Of a stretch of DNA of 33,749 nt, positions 1 through 8,386 are shown piece after piece. Both the position numbers and the translations under genes were made by a program. The notes under the pieces were generated by a model. That model was not told the DNA's origin. It did not search any database and was given only the letters and a program-made list of their open reading frames with translations. The stretch lies in assembly GCA_001512885.1 (NCBI GenBank), contig LFSZ01000096.1:1-33749 (forward strand), read 5' to 3'. Every line of letters starts with the position of its first letter. Position 1 is the first letter of the stretch. This DNA comes from Rikenellaceae bacterium DTU001 (GTDB lineage: Bacteria > Bacteroidota > Bacteroidia > Bacteroidales > DTU049).

Positions 1-321
1 ATAGATACGATAGGTGCAGACATTATAATAAAAGATATTAGTACTTTTTATTTACCAAATGCTTTTACACCTAATAATGATGATTTGAATGAAGTTTTTA
101 ACTTTGTAGGTGCTGAAATAAATCCAATTAACTTCGAAATGCGGATTTTTGATAGATATGGCAAGCAACTTTTCTATACTACCGATATAAATCAAGGATG
201 GGACGGTACATATAAAGGTGAAACAGTACCTGAGGGTGTATACACCATAGCTATTAATTTTGTTAGTTCTATTACTGGAGAAAAGCATTTTATTATTGAT
301 AATTTAATAATAATAAAATAA
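1..321 (+). CDS. T9SS type B sorting / gliding-motility C-terminal domain (5' truncated)
   Basis: The window opens inside this gene; the frame is open from base 1 and ends with TAA at 319-321, giving the last 106 residues. The visible part is one CHU_C/type B sorting domain: a YLPNAFTPNNDDLNEVF-like motif near residues 18-34, then FDRYGKQLF and GWDGTYKGETVPEGVYTI, ending in a short basic tail. In Bacteroidota this domain sits at the C-terminus of large secreted proteins and directs export by the type IX secretion system and attachment to the cell surface. What the rest of the protein does (adhesin, PKD/Ig repeats, enzyme) cannot be seen. An internal ATG at position 85 is not a credible start because it lies after the conserved PNAFTPN motif. 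Confidence 0.93.
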   Translation: MDTIGADIIIKDISTFYLPNAFTPNNDDLNEVFNFVGAEINPINFEMRIFDRYGKQLFYTTDINQGWDGTYKGETVPEGVYTIAINFVSSITGEKHFIIDNLIIIK

Positions 322-443
322 TATTTATTAAGTACATAACTAAAGAAATATTAGTAGAAAAAAATATAAAATATCAAAAAACTATTACAGAAAAAATAGA
401 ACTAAGAAAACTTAAATATTTAAATAATCTTAAAAAAAAAGAC

Positions 444-451
444 AAGGAGGT
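444..451 (+). promoter_or_regulatory. Strong Shine-Dalgarno before yjbQ
   Basis: AAGGAGGT lies 7 nt before the ATG at 459. Nearly all other genes in this window have A/T-rich leaders without such a motif, as is normal in Bacteroidota, so this site is an exception and fixes the yjbQ start. Confidence 0.75.
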
Positions 452-458
452 TTGATTT

Positions 459-869
459 ATGATATCGACAATAGAGCTTACACTTCCTTCTCACAAAAGA
501 GGATTTCATTTAATAACTTCTATAATTGTAGAAGCTATTAAACCTTTACCAGAGATGGGACTCTTAAATATTTTTTTGCAACATACATCCGCTGCTCTTA
601 CTATAAATGAAAATTACGACCCTGATGTACGTGTAGATATGGAAACTATAATTAATAAATTAATTCCCGAAAATTTACCAGAAATTACTCACAATATAGA
701 AGGCAGTGATGATATGCCCGCTCATTTCAAAAGTTCTATTTTTGGTGTATCACTTTCTATTCCAATAGTTAATTATCAATTAGCATTAGGTACATGGCAA
801 GGCATCTATCTTTGTGAATTTAGAAATCATGCCTCATCACGTAAATTGATTTTAACTGTAATAAGTTAA
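459..869 (+). CDS. yjbQ: YjbQ family protein (UPF0047, secondary thiamine-phosphate synthase type)
   Basis: A 136-residue single-domain protein of the usual family length (about 130-140). Family signatures are present: LQHTSAALTINEN (His42, Asn50, Glu51), Asp60, HNIEGSDDMPAHFKSS (His78, His89) and LGTWQGIYLCEFRNHASSRK near the C-terminus. YjbQ homologues can show weak thiamine-phosphate synthase activity when over-expressed, but the physiological role is unsettled, so the enzymatic name is only a family label. The protein is probably cytosolic: no signal or membrane segment is seen. It stands alone, 137 bp after the T9SS cargo gene and 191 bp before prsW. The start is supported by the Shine-Dalgarno at 444-451, which hints at translational control unlike that of its neighbours. 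Confidence 0.92.
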   Translation: MISTIELTLPSHKRGFHLITSIIVEAIKPLPEMGLLNIFLQHTSAALTINENYDPDVRVDMETIINKLIPENLPEITHNIEGSDDMPAHFKSSIFGVSLSIPIVNYQLALGTWQGIYLCEFRNHASSRKLILTVIS

Positions 870-1060
870 GAAAAAATAGTTATGATATATTTACAAACTA
901 TATTTAATTTAAAAAAAAATTAAATTGTCCCTATAAATATCAAGAAATTACAATATGCAATTTTCTAAACCTCTAACTCCTCTTTTAGTATTTTTATTTA
1001 TGTAATTATTTTTTTATCAAATTCTCATTATAGTTATTATTTTTGCATAAATAAATAAAA

Positions 1061-1855
1061 ATGTTAGAAATCATTTTAGCACTAATACCTGCACTTTTTT
1101 TCTTACTTTTAGTATATTTCAAAGATAAATACAAGCCAGAGCCTTTTAAATATTTATTTTTTGCATTTTTTCTTGGTATGCTAGCCACTATACCAGCTTC
1201 ATTTTTAGAAAATATGCTTTTTTCGAATATCAAACTAAATTTACCATTAGAACTCAGTGCATTTATAGAAGCATTTTTTTTTGTAGCTTTAATAGAAGAA
1301 GGAATAAAATTTTTATTTTTTAGGTGGTTTATCTGGCCAAAAAAATACTTTGATGAGCCAATAGATGGGGTGGTTTATATGGTAGCTATTGGAATGGGGT
1401 TTGCTTTCTTAGAAAATTTGGCTTTTATTTTTAATGATTTGTCTCATATATGGACTGTTGCCCTTATGAGAGCCATCATGCCTACACCAGCACATTTTGT
1501 TTTTGCTGTAGCTATGGGTTATTATTTTGGTTATGCTAGATTTAATTTAGTAAAGAGAAAAAATAAACTGATGTTTATTGGTTTTATGATTACTTTTGGA
1601 TCGCATGGCTTTTATGACTATTTATTAATGTTAGTGCCTAAATACCCCATCAATCTATCAATAGCTATTTTATTTATTGCCACGTATTTGATTGTCGCTA
1701 TTCATCTAATTAATCGTCATCAAAAACTTTCACCATTTGTGAAAAGATATAAATGGATAAATGAGCAAAAAAGAAAAAATAAAGAAGAATTAAATGAGCA
1801 ATTAAATGAATTGAAAAATAAATTGAAAGAAAAATACAATGATAGAGATAGATAG
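1061..1855 (+). CDS. PrsW-like intramembrane metalloprotease
   Basis: A 264-residue polytopic membrane protein of the PrsW/CPBP-related family. Potential active-site groups sit in membrane helices: IEEGIKFLFF (Glu79-Glu80), FLENLAFIF (Glu118), PAHFVFAVAMGYYFGYAR (His145) and GSHGFYDYLL (His182, Asp186). PrsW family members cleave membrane-bound substrates such as anti-sigma factors (RsiW in Bacillus); the substrate here is unknown and no anti-sigma gene lies nearby. The last 35 residues are a charged, Lys/Glu-rich soluble tail (KRKNKEELNEQLNELKNKLKEK) that may form a coiled coil. The start ATG follows an A/T-rich leader. The stop codon lies inside the left arm of the palindrome at 1847-1884. 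Confidence 0.87.
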   Translation: MLEIILALIPALFFLLLVYFKDKYKPEPFKYLFFAFFLGMLATIPASFLENMLFSNIKLNLPLELSAFIEAFFFVALIEEGIKFLFFRWFIWPKKYFDEPIDGVVYMVAIGMGFAFLENLAFIFNDLSHIWTVALMRAIMPTPAHFVFAVAMGYYFGYARFNLVKRKNKLMFIGFMITFGSHGFYDYLLMLVPKYPINLSIAILFIATYLIVAIHLINRHQKLSPFVKRYKWINEQKRKNKEELNEQLNELKNKLKEKYNDRDR

Positions 1856-1884
1856 GAGGTAATTATAATTACCTCCTATCTATC
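1847..1884. terminator. Perfect 38-bp palindrome between convergent genes (bidirectional terminator)
   Basis: Bases 1847-1865 are exactly the reverse complement of 1866-1884, with GGAGGT/ACCTCC in the stem. It overlaps the stop of the PrsW-like gene and ends 4 bp before the stop of the minus-strand coiled-coil gene. Its position fits a terminator used from both sides. The flanking T-tracts are weak on both strands, so terminator function is inferred from position and symmetry. Confidence 0.7.
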
Positions 1885-1888
1885 GTTT

Positions 1889-2827
1889 CTACTTATTCTG
1901 GGGCGGTTTTAGTAGATTATTTATCTTTTCATTTATCTCAATGATATTATTTTCTAATTCTTTTTGTAAATTAGATATTTTAACATCTAATTCTGAATTT
2001 ATAGCAACTAATTTACTATCTAGCTCAGATATATTATTTTTTTGTTCATCCAAATTAGTGTTTATATTTGTTATCATTGTGTGTATAGTATTTATTTCTT
2101 TATTAACAGATGATTTTAAATTGTTCGAGTTATCTTTTATCTCATTAATAGTTATAGTTAAATTATCAATAGTATTTGATAATTTTTCGTTAAATTCATT
2201 AGTTAATAATTGATATTTTTCATTTATCGAGCTCTGCAAATTATTTACATTAGTCTCAAGGTTATTTCTAAAATCATTTTGAAATTTTATTATTTTTTCA
2301 TTAAATTCATTTTTGTTATTTTCTATCAAAATTTTAACGTTATTTATTTCATTATTAAAATTGTCATTGATTTCTGTTATTCTTTCATTTAGCTCATTCT
2401 CTTTTTGCTTGATAGTAGATTTAATTTTTGAAAAATTTTTTCTTAAGTAATACAAAATCAACAATAATATTATGATAGCAATAATAGAACCTATGATGAC
2501 ATATGTTTTCCTTTCTGCTAACGCATTATTAATATTTACAATACGTTTACTTAAAACATTTATGGATTCATTAATAGTTGCTTGATTAGAGCTACCTTCT
2601 TCTATTTCATTATGCAATACTGCTATTATTTTATTTAAGCTATCTATTTTATTATTTTGATTAGAGATGATTAGTTGTTGGTTCTTAATTTGTCTTTGTA
2701 CAATAGTCATAGATTTTTTTAGTGTAGCGATATCTTCGCTATAATTTTTACTTTCTTGGTTATTTACTTGACTTTGTAAAACCAAAAAACTGAAAATTGA
2801 AATGATAATTAAAAATAATTTTTTCAT
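1889..2827 (-). CDS. Hypothetical membrane-anchored coiled-coil protein
   Basis: I do not recognise a named family. The 312-residue protein begins with a signal-like hydrophobic segment (residues 3-19, ending near LQSQ), followed by a helical, Lys/Gln/Asn-rich stretch (about 25-105), one strong transmembrane helix (about 110-128, IIGSIIAIIILLLILYYL) and a basic stop-transfer (RKNF). Residues 135-305 are a continuous heptad-like coiled coil rich in Asn, Glu, Lys and Ile. A periplasmic coiled coil joined through one helix to a long cytoplasmic coiled coil is the simplest topology, with the reverse possible if the first segment is uncleaved. It is divergent from the restriction-modification gene at 3019, about 190 bp away; any link is unproven. 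Composition matches the rest of the window. Confidence 0.8.
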   Translation of the reverse strand: MKKLFLIIISIFSFLVLQSQVNNQESKNYSEDIATLKKSMTIVQRQIKNQQLIISNQNNKIDSLNKIIAVLHNEIEEGSSNQATINESINVLSKRIVNINNALAERKTYVIIGSIIAIIILLLILYYLRKNFSKIKSTIKQKENELNERITEINDNFNNEINNVKILIENNKNEFNEKIIKFQNDFRNNLETNVNNLQSSINEKYQLLTNEFNEKLSNTIDNLTITINEIKDNSNNLKSSVNKEINTIHTMITNINTNLDEQKNNISELDSKLVAINSELDVKISNLQKELENNIIEINEKINNLLKPPQNK

Positions 2828-3018
2828 AATTTGCGTTTTTTATTGTTTAAATACTAATTATATCTATATTTAATAAATTTTAAACATAGTTATATAAGCA
2901 AAATTAACAAATAATATTTAAAACTTATAATTATTTTGATAAATTATCAAAATAATTGTTCTTTTTTAATTATAAAAAATAACTATCTTTACCATTAATA
3001 TACATTTCATTAATTTAG

Positions 3019-6000
3019 ATGCTAAAACAATATTTAGCAAGCATACAAAATACATTAAATCGAGGTGATGCTCGTGAGGAGAACTATTATGGGCATTTAA
3101 AAGATTTGCTATTGGCTTTCGTAGAGCAAAATAATTATAATAAAGTTGAAATAACTATTTTGCCCAAGCAAACAGAGGCTGGTAATCCAGATTTTCGTGT
3201 CTGGGACGGGAAAAATCACATTACTGGTTACATAGAAGCTAAAGATCCGTCTGTAACCAATCTAGATAAAATAGAAAATTCAGAACAATTAAAACGATAC
3301 ATTAGTACTTTCCCCAATGTGATTTTGACAAATTTTTATGAATTTAGACTATATAGAAATGGTGATAGGATAAAAACAACAACTATAGCCAGATATGCTA
3401 TAGCTAAAAACCTAAATGTAGCTCCACCAGTAGAGAATACAAATGATTTTTATGAATTATTGGATACATTTTTTTCTTTTTCTTTACCCAAAGTTAACAA
3501 TGCTAAAAATTTAGCTGTAGAATTAGCTAATCGTACAAGATTTCTTCGTGATGAGGTTGTGAGTATAGAAATGGCAGAAGAATTAAAAAAGGGACAAAAA
3601 GCTATACGCCGATTCTATGAAGCTTTTCAGAAATATCTCATAGGCACTTTAACAGAAAAAACCTTTGCTGATTTGTACTCACAAACTATCACTTATGGAC
3701 TATTTGCTGCACGCACAAGGGCAAATGATGAGTTTAATAGAGAATTAGCTTTTAAATACATTCCTCAGACTATTGGCATTTTACGCGATATTTTTCGCTT
3801 TATTTCTCTCGAAGATGCTCCTAAATCACTGCAAATAATTGTAGATGATATAGCAGAGATATTGCAGGTAACAGATGTCAAAAAAATATTGCAAGATTTT
3901 TATTTAGATGGCAAAGGTCAGGATCCTATAGTTCATTTCTATGAGACTTTTCTCTCACAATATGATCCTAAAATTAGAAAAAAACGAGGTGTATATTATA
4001 CTCCAGAGCCAATAGTTAACTACATTGTACGTTCGATAAATGATATTTTAAAAACTCATTTCGATATTGCTGATGGGCTTGCTGGCAAAGAAGTTACATT
4101 ATTAGATCCTGCTGCTGGCACACTCACTTTCCCTGCCGAAGCTATTAAACTGGCTATAAATGAATATACTGATAAATATGGTACTGGTGGCAAAGAAAAT
4201 TTTATCAAAAATCATATTCTAGAAAATTTTTATGCCTTTGAGCTAATGATGGCACCATACGCTATAGGACATCTAAAGATAAGCTTTCTTTTTGATGAAT
4301 TAGGTTATAAAATGAGTAATGATGAACGCTTCAAACTATATTTAACTAATACTTTGGAAAAAGAAAATTTAGATCAAACAATTATTCCTGGCTTGAGTTC
4401 ATTGAGCGAAGAGAGCCATCTAGCTTGTGAAGTTAAAAAAGACAAACCTATTTTAGTGATTTTAGGCAATCCGCCATATAGTGGCATATCTGCTAATATT
4501 AATGAATGGACAGAGCAATTACTAAAAAAAGATATCAATGGAGCACTGAGTTATTACAAAGTAGATGGCATGCCACTAGGTGAAAAAAAATTGTGGTTAC
4601 AAGACGATTATGTGAAATTTATCAGATTTGCTCAATGTAAAATTCATAAAGCTGGCCAGGGTATAGTAGGTATGATAACTAATCATAGTTATTTAGACAA
4701 TCTGACTTTCAGGGGTATGCGTCAGAGTCTGATGAATACTTTTAATGAAATTTACTTATTAGATTTACATGGTAATGCTTTGAAGAAAGAAAAATGCCCT
4801 GATGGTAGTAAAGATGAAAATGTTTTCGACATTAGGCAAGGTGTAGTTATAGCTATATTTGTAAAACAAAAAAATAAAGAAGATTGTCGAGTTTATCATA
4901 AAGATCTCTATGGCATGCGTGAAGCTAAATATCAATGGCTACTAGATAATAATTTTGACAAAAAAAATTATACAGAGATCAGGCCTGCTTCTCCAGAGTA
5001 TTTTTTCATTCCCAGAAACATCGAAGATATTAAATATTATGAGAAATGGGACAAAATAAATGACATATTTCCTGTAAATGGTGTCGGTATTGTGACCGCA
5101 AACGATAATTTAGCTATAGATTTTACAAAAGAAGCTTTAGAAAATAAGATTAGAATATTTAGAAATAAAAATATTGACCACGAAACTATCAGAAAAACTT
5201 TTAAGATAAAAGATAATAATCAATGGAATTTATCTAAACAAAGAGAGCGTTTCATGCAATGTGATAATTGGATGAGTTGCATTAAAAAAATATTATATCG
5301 ACCATTTGATATTAGATATATTATATACCATGATGATATCATAGCCAGAACTAGAAAAAATTTGATGAGTCATATGCTTAATGAAAACTTAGGTCTAATA
5401 ACAACTAGATTTGTCTTCAAAAAGAATGATGATTTTTGCCATGCATTTATTACAAATAATATTATTGATATTAATCAAATACAATCACCAGGTACCGCTC
5501 AAATATTTCCACTTTATTTATACACCGAACAACAAAATAATACTAAAACCCCATCCGCTCACACTATGATGCTTTTCGAAAGATCAGTGGAATATCATAC
5601 TCGCCAACCTAATATAGATAAATCCATTTATGAGAAATTAAATAAAACATACAATAAACATTTAACTCCCAAGGAGATTCTATTCTATGTCTATGCTGTA
5701 CTTTATAGCAATATCTATAGGAAAAAATATGCAGATTTTCTCAAAATAGATTTTCCTAGAATTCCTTTTGCCAAAAATTATAAACTTTTTAATAAAATGT
5801 CTACATTAGGAAATAAACTTGTAGATTTACATTTAATGAAAAGTAAAGAATTGGATAATGTAATAGCAAAATATGAAGGTGAGGTTGGTACTAATAAAAT
5901 AGAAAAAGTAGAATATAATGAAAAAAAGAAAAGAATTTATATAAATAATGATAAATATTTCACTAATGTAAGCCCCCAATTGTGGAATTATCACATTGGT

Positions 6001-6165
6001 GGCTATCAAGTATTATATAAATTTTTGAAAGATAGAAAAAATCTCAATTTAGACAATCCAGAATATTACTGTAAGATCATCACAGCTATTAATAAAACAA
6101 TGGATATACAAAAACAAATTGATAAATTATATCCTTTGATAGAAAAAAATTTATATAATATCTAA
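3019..6165 (+). CDS. Type IIG/ISP-like fused restriction endonuclease - N6-adenine methyltransferase
   Basis: A 1048-residue single-chain restriction-modification protein. The N-terminus carries a PD-(D/E)xK nuclease signature: NPDF (Asp58) followed by YIEAK (Glu73, Lys75). A helical linker leads to a gamma-class adenine methylase with YYTPEPIV (about residue 328), motif I DPAAGT (363-368) and catalytic motif IV NPPY (484-487). The C-terminus (about residues 850-1040) resembles the Type ISP specificity domain, with WNYHIGGYQVLYKFLKDRK near the end. Unlike LlaGI-type ISP enzymes (about 1,570 residues) there is no helicase domain between nuclease and methylase, so it should behave more like a Type IIG/IIL enzyme that cuts and modifies with one target domain. 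No separate methylase, specificity or restriction gene flanks it. The reading frame is intact. The recognition sequence cannot be read from the protein. Confidence 0.9.
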   Translation: MLKQYLASIQNTLNRGDAREENYYGHLKDLLLAFVEQNNYNKVEITILPKQTEAGNPDFRVWDGKNHITGYIEAKDPSVTNLDKIENSEQLKRYISTFPNVILTNFYEFRLYRNGDRIKTTTIARYAIAKNLNVAPPVENTNDFYELLDTFFSFSLPKVNNAKNLAVELANRTRFLRDEVVSIEMAEELKKGQKAIRRFYEAFQKYLIGTLTEKTFADLYSQTITYGLFAARTRANDEFNRELAFKYIPQTIGILRDIFRFISLEDAPKSLQIIVDDIAEILQVTDVKKILQDFYLDGKGQDPIVHFYETFLSQYDPKIRKKRGVYYTPEPIVNYIVRSINDILKTHFDIADGLAGKEVTLLDPAAGTLTFPAEAIKLAINEYTDKYGTGGKENFIKNHILENFYAFELMMAPYAIGHLKISFLFDELGYKMSNDERFKLYLTNTLEKENLDQTIIPGLSSLSEESHLACEVKKDKPILVILGNPPYSGISANINEWTEQLLKKDINGALSYYKVDGMPLGEKKLWLQDDYVKFIRFAQCKIHKAGQGIVGMITNHSYLDNLTFRGMRQSLMNTFNEIYLLDLHGNALKKEKCPDGSKDENVFDIRQGVVIAIFVKQKNKEDCRVYHKDLYGMREAKYQWLLDNNFDKKNYTEIRPASPEYFFIPRNIEDIKYYEKWDKINDIFPVNGVGIVTANDNLAIDFTKEALENKIRIFRNKNIDHETIRKTFKIKDNNQWNLSKQRERFMQCDNWMSCIKKILYRPFDIRYIIYHDDIIARTRKNLMSHMLNENLGLITTRFVFKKNDDFCHAFITNNIIDINQIQSPGTAQIFPLYLYTEQQNNTKTPSAHTMMLFERSVEYHTRQPNIDKSIYEKLNKTYNKHLTPKEILFYVYAVLYSNIYRKKYADFLKIDFPRIPFAKNYKLFNKMSTLGNKLVDLHLMKSKELDNVIAKYEGEVGTNKIEKVEYNEKKKRIYINNDKYFTNVSPQLWNYHIGGYQVLYKFLKDRKNLNLDNPEYYCKIITAINKTMDIQKQIDKLYPLIEKNLYNI

Positions 6166-6251
6166 AGAGGATATATTTAAGCATACAAGTCAATAATTAT
6201 TCGTAACTCATTTTATTTCACACTATAATAGTTGTTAGATTATTTTCTTAA

Positions 6252-6644
6252 TTATATCTGTAAATTTTTTAATTGTTCAAATTCATTTTTTTCGATACTA
6301 ATAAAGAATGCTGCACTACCTATTTCACCTTTTATTGGTGGGTTTAATTTATTAATTTCTAATTCTATTTTTTGAATATTAGGATAAATTTGCCATAATT
6401 TATCTAAAATATGATATGCTGCATGCTCTATCAAATTATATTTAAGTTTCATTAGCTCAGAAATAATTTTATAAACATTTTGATAGTTTATAGTATCATT
6501 TATATTATCTGTTATCATAGGTTTAGTAAGGTCTAGCTCTATCCTTAAATTAAGATCAAATAACTGACCAATTAATTTTTCTTCATAGAAACAACCGATA
6601 TATGCATGAAATTTGAGATTTTTTAAATATATTACAGTTGTCAT
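6252..6644 (-). CDS. folB: Dihydroneopterin aldolase
   Basis: FolB converts 7,8-dihydroneopterin to 6-hydroxymethyl-7,8-dihydropterin and glycolaldehyde in folate synthesis. The 130-residue protein has the family pattern: IYLKNLKFHAYIGCFYEEK (Glu22), DTINYQNVYKII (Tyr54), LIEHAAYHI (Glu73) and LEINKLNPPIKG, where Lys99 matches the catalytic lysine. It is slightly longer than the ~120-residue norm because of a short C-terminal tail. It is cytosolic, normally an octamer. It is transcribed divergently from glnS with only 33 bp between the two start codons, so the promoters must overlap or lie inside the genes. No other folate gene is in the window. Confidence 0.93.
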   Translation of the reverse strand: MTTVIYLKNLKFHAYIGCFYEEKLIGQLFDLNLRIELDLTKPMITDNINDTINYQNVYKIISELMKLKYNLIEHAAYHILDKLWQIYPNIQKIELEINKLNPPIKGEIGSAAFFISIEKNEFEQLKNLQI

Positions 6645-6653
6645 TTTTCTTAA

Positions 6654-6661
6654 TAAATTTG
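6654..6661 (+). promoter_or_regulatory. Putative -7 box for glnS
   Basis: TAAATTTG matches the Bacteroidota -7 consensus TAnnTTTG and ends 16 nt before the glnS ATG. No well-spaced -33 TTTG is evident, so confidence is limited. Confidence 0.4.
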
Positions 6662-6677
6662 CAAAAAAATAATTTAA

Positions 6678-8360
6678 ATGTTAGTAAACAAAAATACAAA
6701 AGAAAATAGAAACGAAAATAAAAATTTCATAGAAGAGATTATAGACAGACATTTATTAGAAGGTAGATTCGAAACTGTGAAAACACGTTTTCCGCCAGAG
6801 CCTAATGGTTATCTGCATATTGGCCATGCTAAAAGTATTTGTCTCAACTTTGGTATAGCAAAAAAATATAATGGTACATGCAATCTTCGCTTTGATGATA
6901 CTAATCCATCAAAAGAAAATAAAGAATATATAGACTCTATCAAAGAAGATGTGAAATGGTTGGGATTTCAATGGGACAAAGAATGCTATGCATCTGATTA
7001 TTTCGAACAATTATATGAGTGGGCCATATTATTGATAAAAAAAGGTAAGGCTTATGTATGCGATTGTCCCCAAGAACTTATTAGCAAAAATAGAACTAAA
7101 CCTACTGAACCAGGAATACCTTGTAAACATAGAGATAGAAGTATAGATGAAAATTTATTATTATTTAACAAAATGAAAACTGGAGAATATTCTGCTGGTA
7201 GTCGCGTATTGAGGGCAAAGATAGATATGAATAGTCCCAATATGCATATGAGAGATCCCATAATGTACCGCATTATGTATGAGAATCATCCACGCACAGG
7301 AGATAAATGGTGCATTTATCCCACTTATGATTGGGCACACGGCCAGAGTGATTCGATAGAAAAGATTACCCATTCACTATGTACTTTAGAATTTGAAGTT
7401 CATAGACCCTTATATGAATGGTTCATTAAAGAATTAAATATATGGGCGCCTCAACAAATCGAATTTGCTAGATTGAATCTATCATATACTATTATGAGTA
7501 AACGTAAACTCTTGCAACTAGTGGAAGGTGGCTATGTAAGTGGATGGGATGACCCTCGTATGCCTACTATTTCTGGCCTTAGACGTCGTGGCTTTACTCC
7601 TGAAAGTATAAAAATGTTTATTGAGATTGTAGGTATAGCTAAAAGGGAAAATTTAATAGAATATGAGCTATTAGAACATTGTCTACGTGAAGATTTGAAT
7701 AAACGTGCTCCACGACGTATGGCCGTTATCAATCCACTAAAACTGGTGATAACAAATTATCCAGAAAATCAAGTAGAATGGTTAGAAGCTTTAAATAATC
7801 CTGAAGATCCCATGTCTGATACTAGATTGGTACCTTTTTCGAAAGAAATCTTCATAGAACATTCAGATTTCATGGAAAATCCTACTAAAAAATATCATCG
7901 TTTTTATGTAGGTAATGAAGTTAGACTACGTTGGGCATACTTCATTAAATGTACAGGATTCAAAAAAGATGATAATGGCAACATCGTGGAGATCTACGGT
8001 GAGTACGATCCTGCTAGTAGAGGCGGTAATAGCCCTGATGGACGCAAGGTAAAAAGTACAATACATTGGGTATCAGTCGAGCATGCTATACCTATTGTAG
8101 TGCGACTATATGAAAAATTATTTACAATACCAGATCCAGATAATGTGGAAGCAGATAAGACTTTCATTGATTATCTAAATCCTAATAGTTTGATAACTAC
8201 CACCGCTTATGGTGAGCCTGCCCTAAATAATTATTTGACACCAGCACATTATCAATTTGAACGCTTAGGCTATTTCGTAACTGATCCCGATAGTAATACA
8301 GAGCACATTGTCTTTAATCTCATTACAAAATTAAAAGATAGTTTTGCTAAAAAAATATAA
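6678..8360 (+). CDS. glnS: Glutaminyl-tRNA synthetase
   Basis: A class I aminoacyl-tRNA synthetase that charges tRNA-Gln directly with glutamine. The 560-residue chain matches the E. coli enzyme (about 554). FPPEPNGYLHIGHAKS holds the HIGH motif (47-50); IMSKRKLLQL is the KMSKS equivalent. The strings LRFDDTNPSKE, YPTYDWAHGQSDSIE, ITHSLCTLEFEVHRPLYEWF and GWDDPRMPTISGLRRRGFTP distinguish GlnRS from the closely related GluRS. The C-terminal half is the two-barrel anticodon-binding region (ISTIHWVSVEHA-type segment near residue 455). A GlnRS implies that this organism does not depend solely on the GatCAB route for Gln-tRNA. The gene is divergent from folB and ends 26 bp before the GT2 fusion gene. 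Confidence 0.97.
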   Translation: MLVNKNTKENRNENKNFIEEIIDRHLLEGRFETVKTRFPPEPNGYLHIGHAKSICLNFGIAKKYNGTCNLRFDDTNPSKENKEYIDSIKEDVKWLGFQWDKECYASDYFEQLYEWAILLIKKGKAYVCDCPQELISKNRTKPTEPGIPCKHRDRSIDENLLLFNKMKTGEYSAGSRVLRAKIDMNSPNMHMRDPIMYRIMYENHPRTGDKWCIYPTYDWAHGQSDSIEKITHSLCTLEFEVHRPLYEWFIKELNIWAPQQIEFARLNLSYTIMSKRKLLQLVEGGYVSGWDDPRMPTISGLRRRGFTPESIKMFIEIVGIAKRENLIEYELLEHCLREDLNKRAPRRMAVINPLKLVITNYPENQVEWLEALNNPEDPMSDTRLVPFSKEIFIEHSDFMENPTKKYHRFYVGNEVRLRWAYFIKCTGFKKDDNGNIVEIYGEYDPASRGGNSPDGRKVKSTIHWVSVEHAIPIVVRLYEKLFTIPDPDNVEADKTFIDYLNPNSLITTTAYGEPALNNYLTPAHYQFERLGYFVTDPDSNTEHIVFNLITKLKDSFAKKI

Positions 8361-8386
8361 TTAAAATAAACTTTTATTTTTTTTGA

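Noticed and set aside
303-455. Open frame of 50 codons between the T9SS gene and yjbQ, Lys-rich, ending at the Shine-Dalgarno
   Set aside because: It has no ATG, GTG or TTG start and its composition follows the A-rich DNA; probably chance.
7052-7373. Antisense frames inside glnS, and similar ones in other genes
   Set aside because: They are shadows of conserved genes with no independent evidence of coding.
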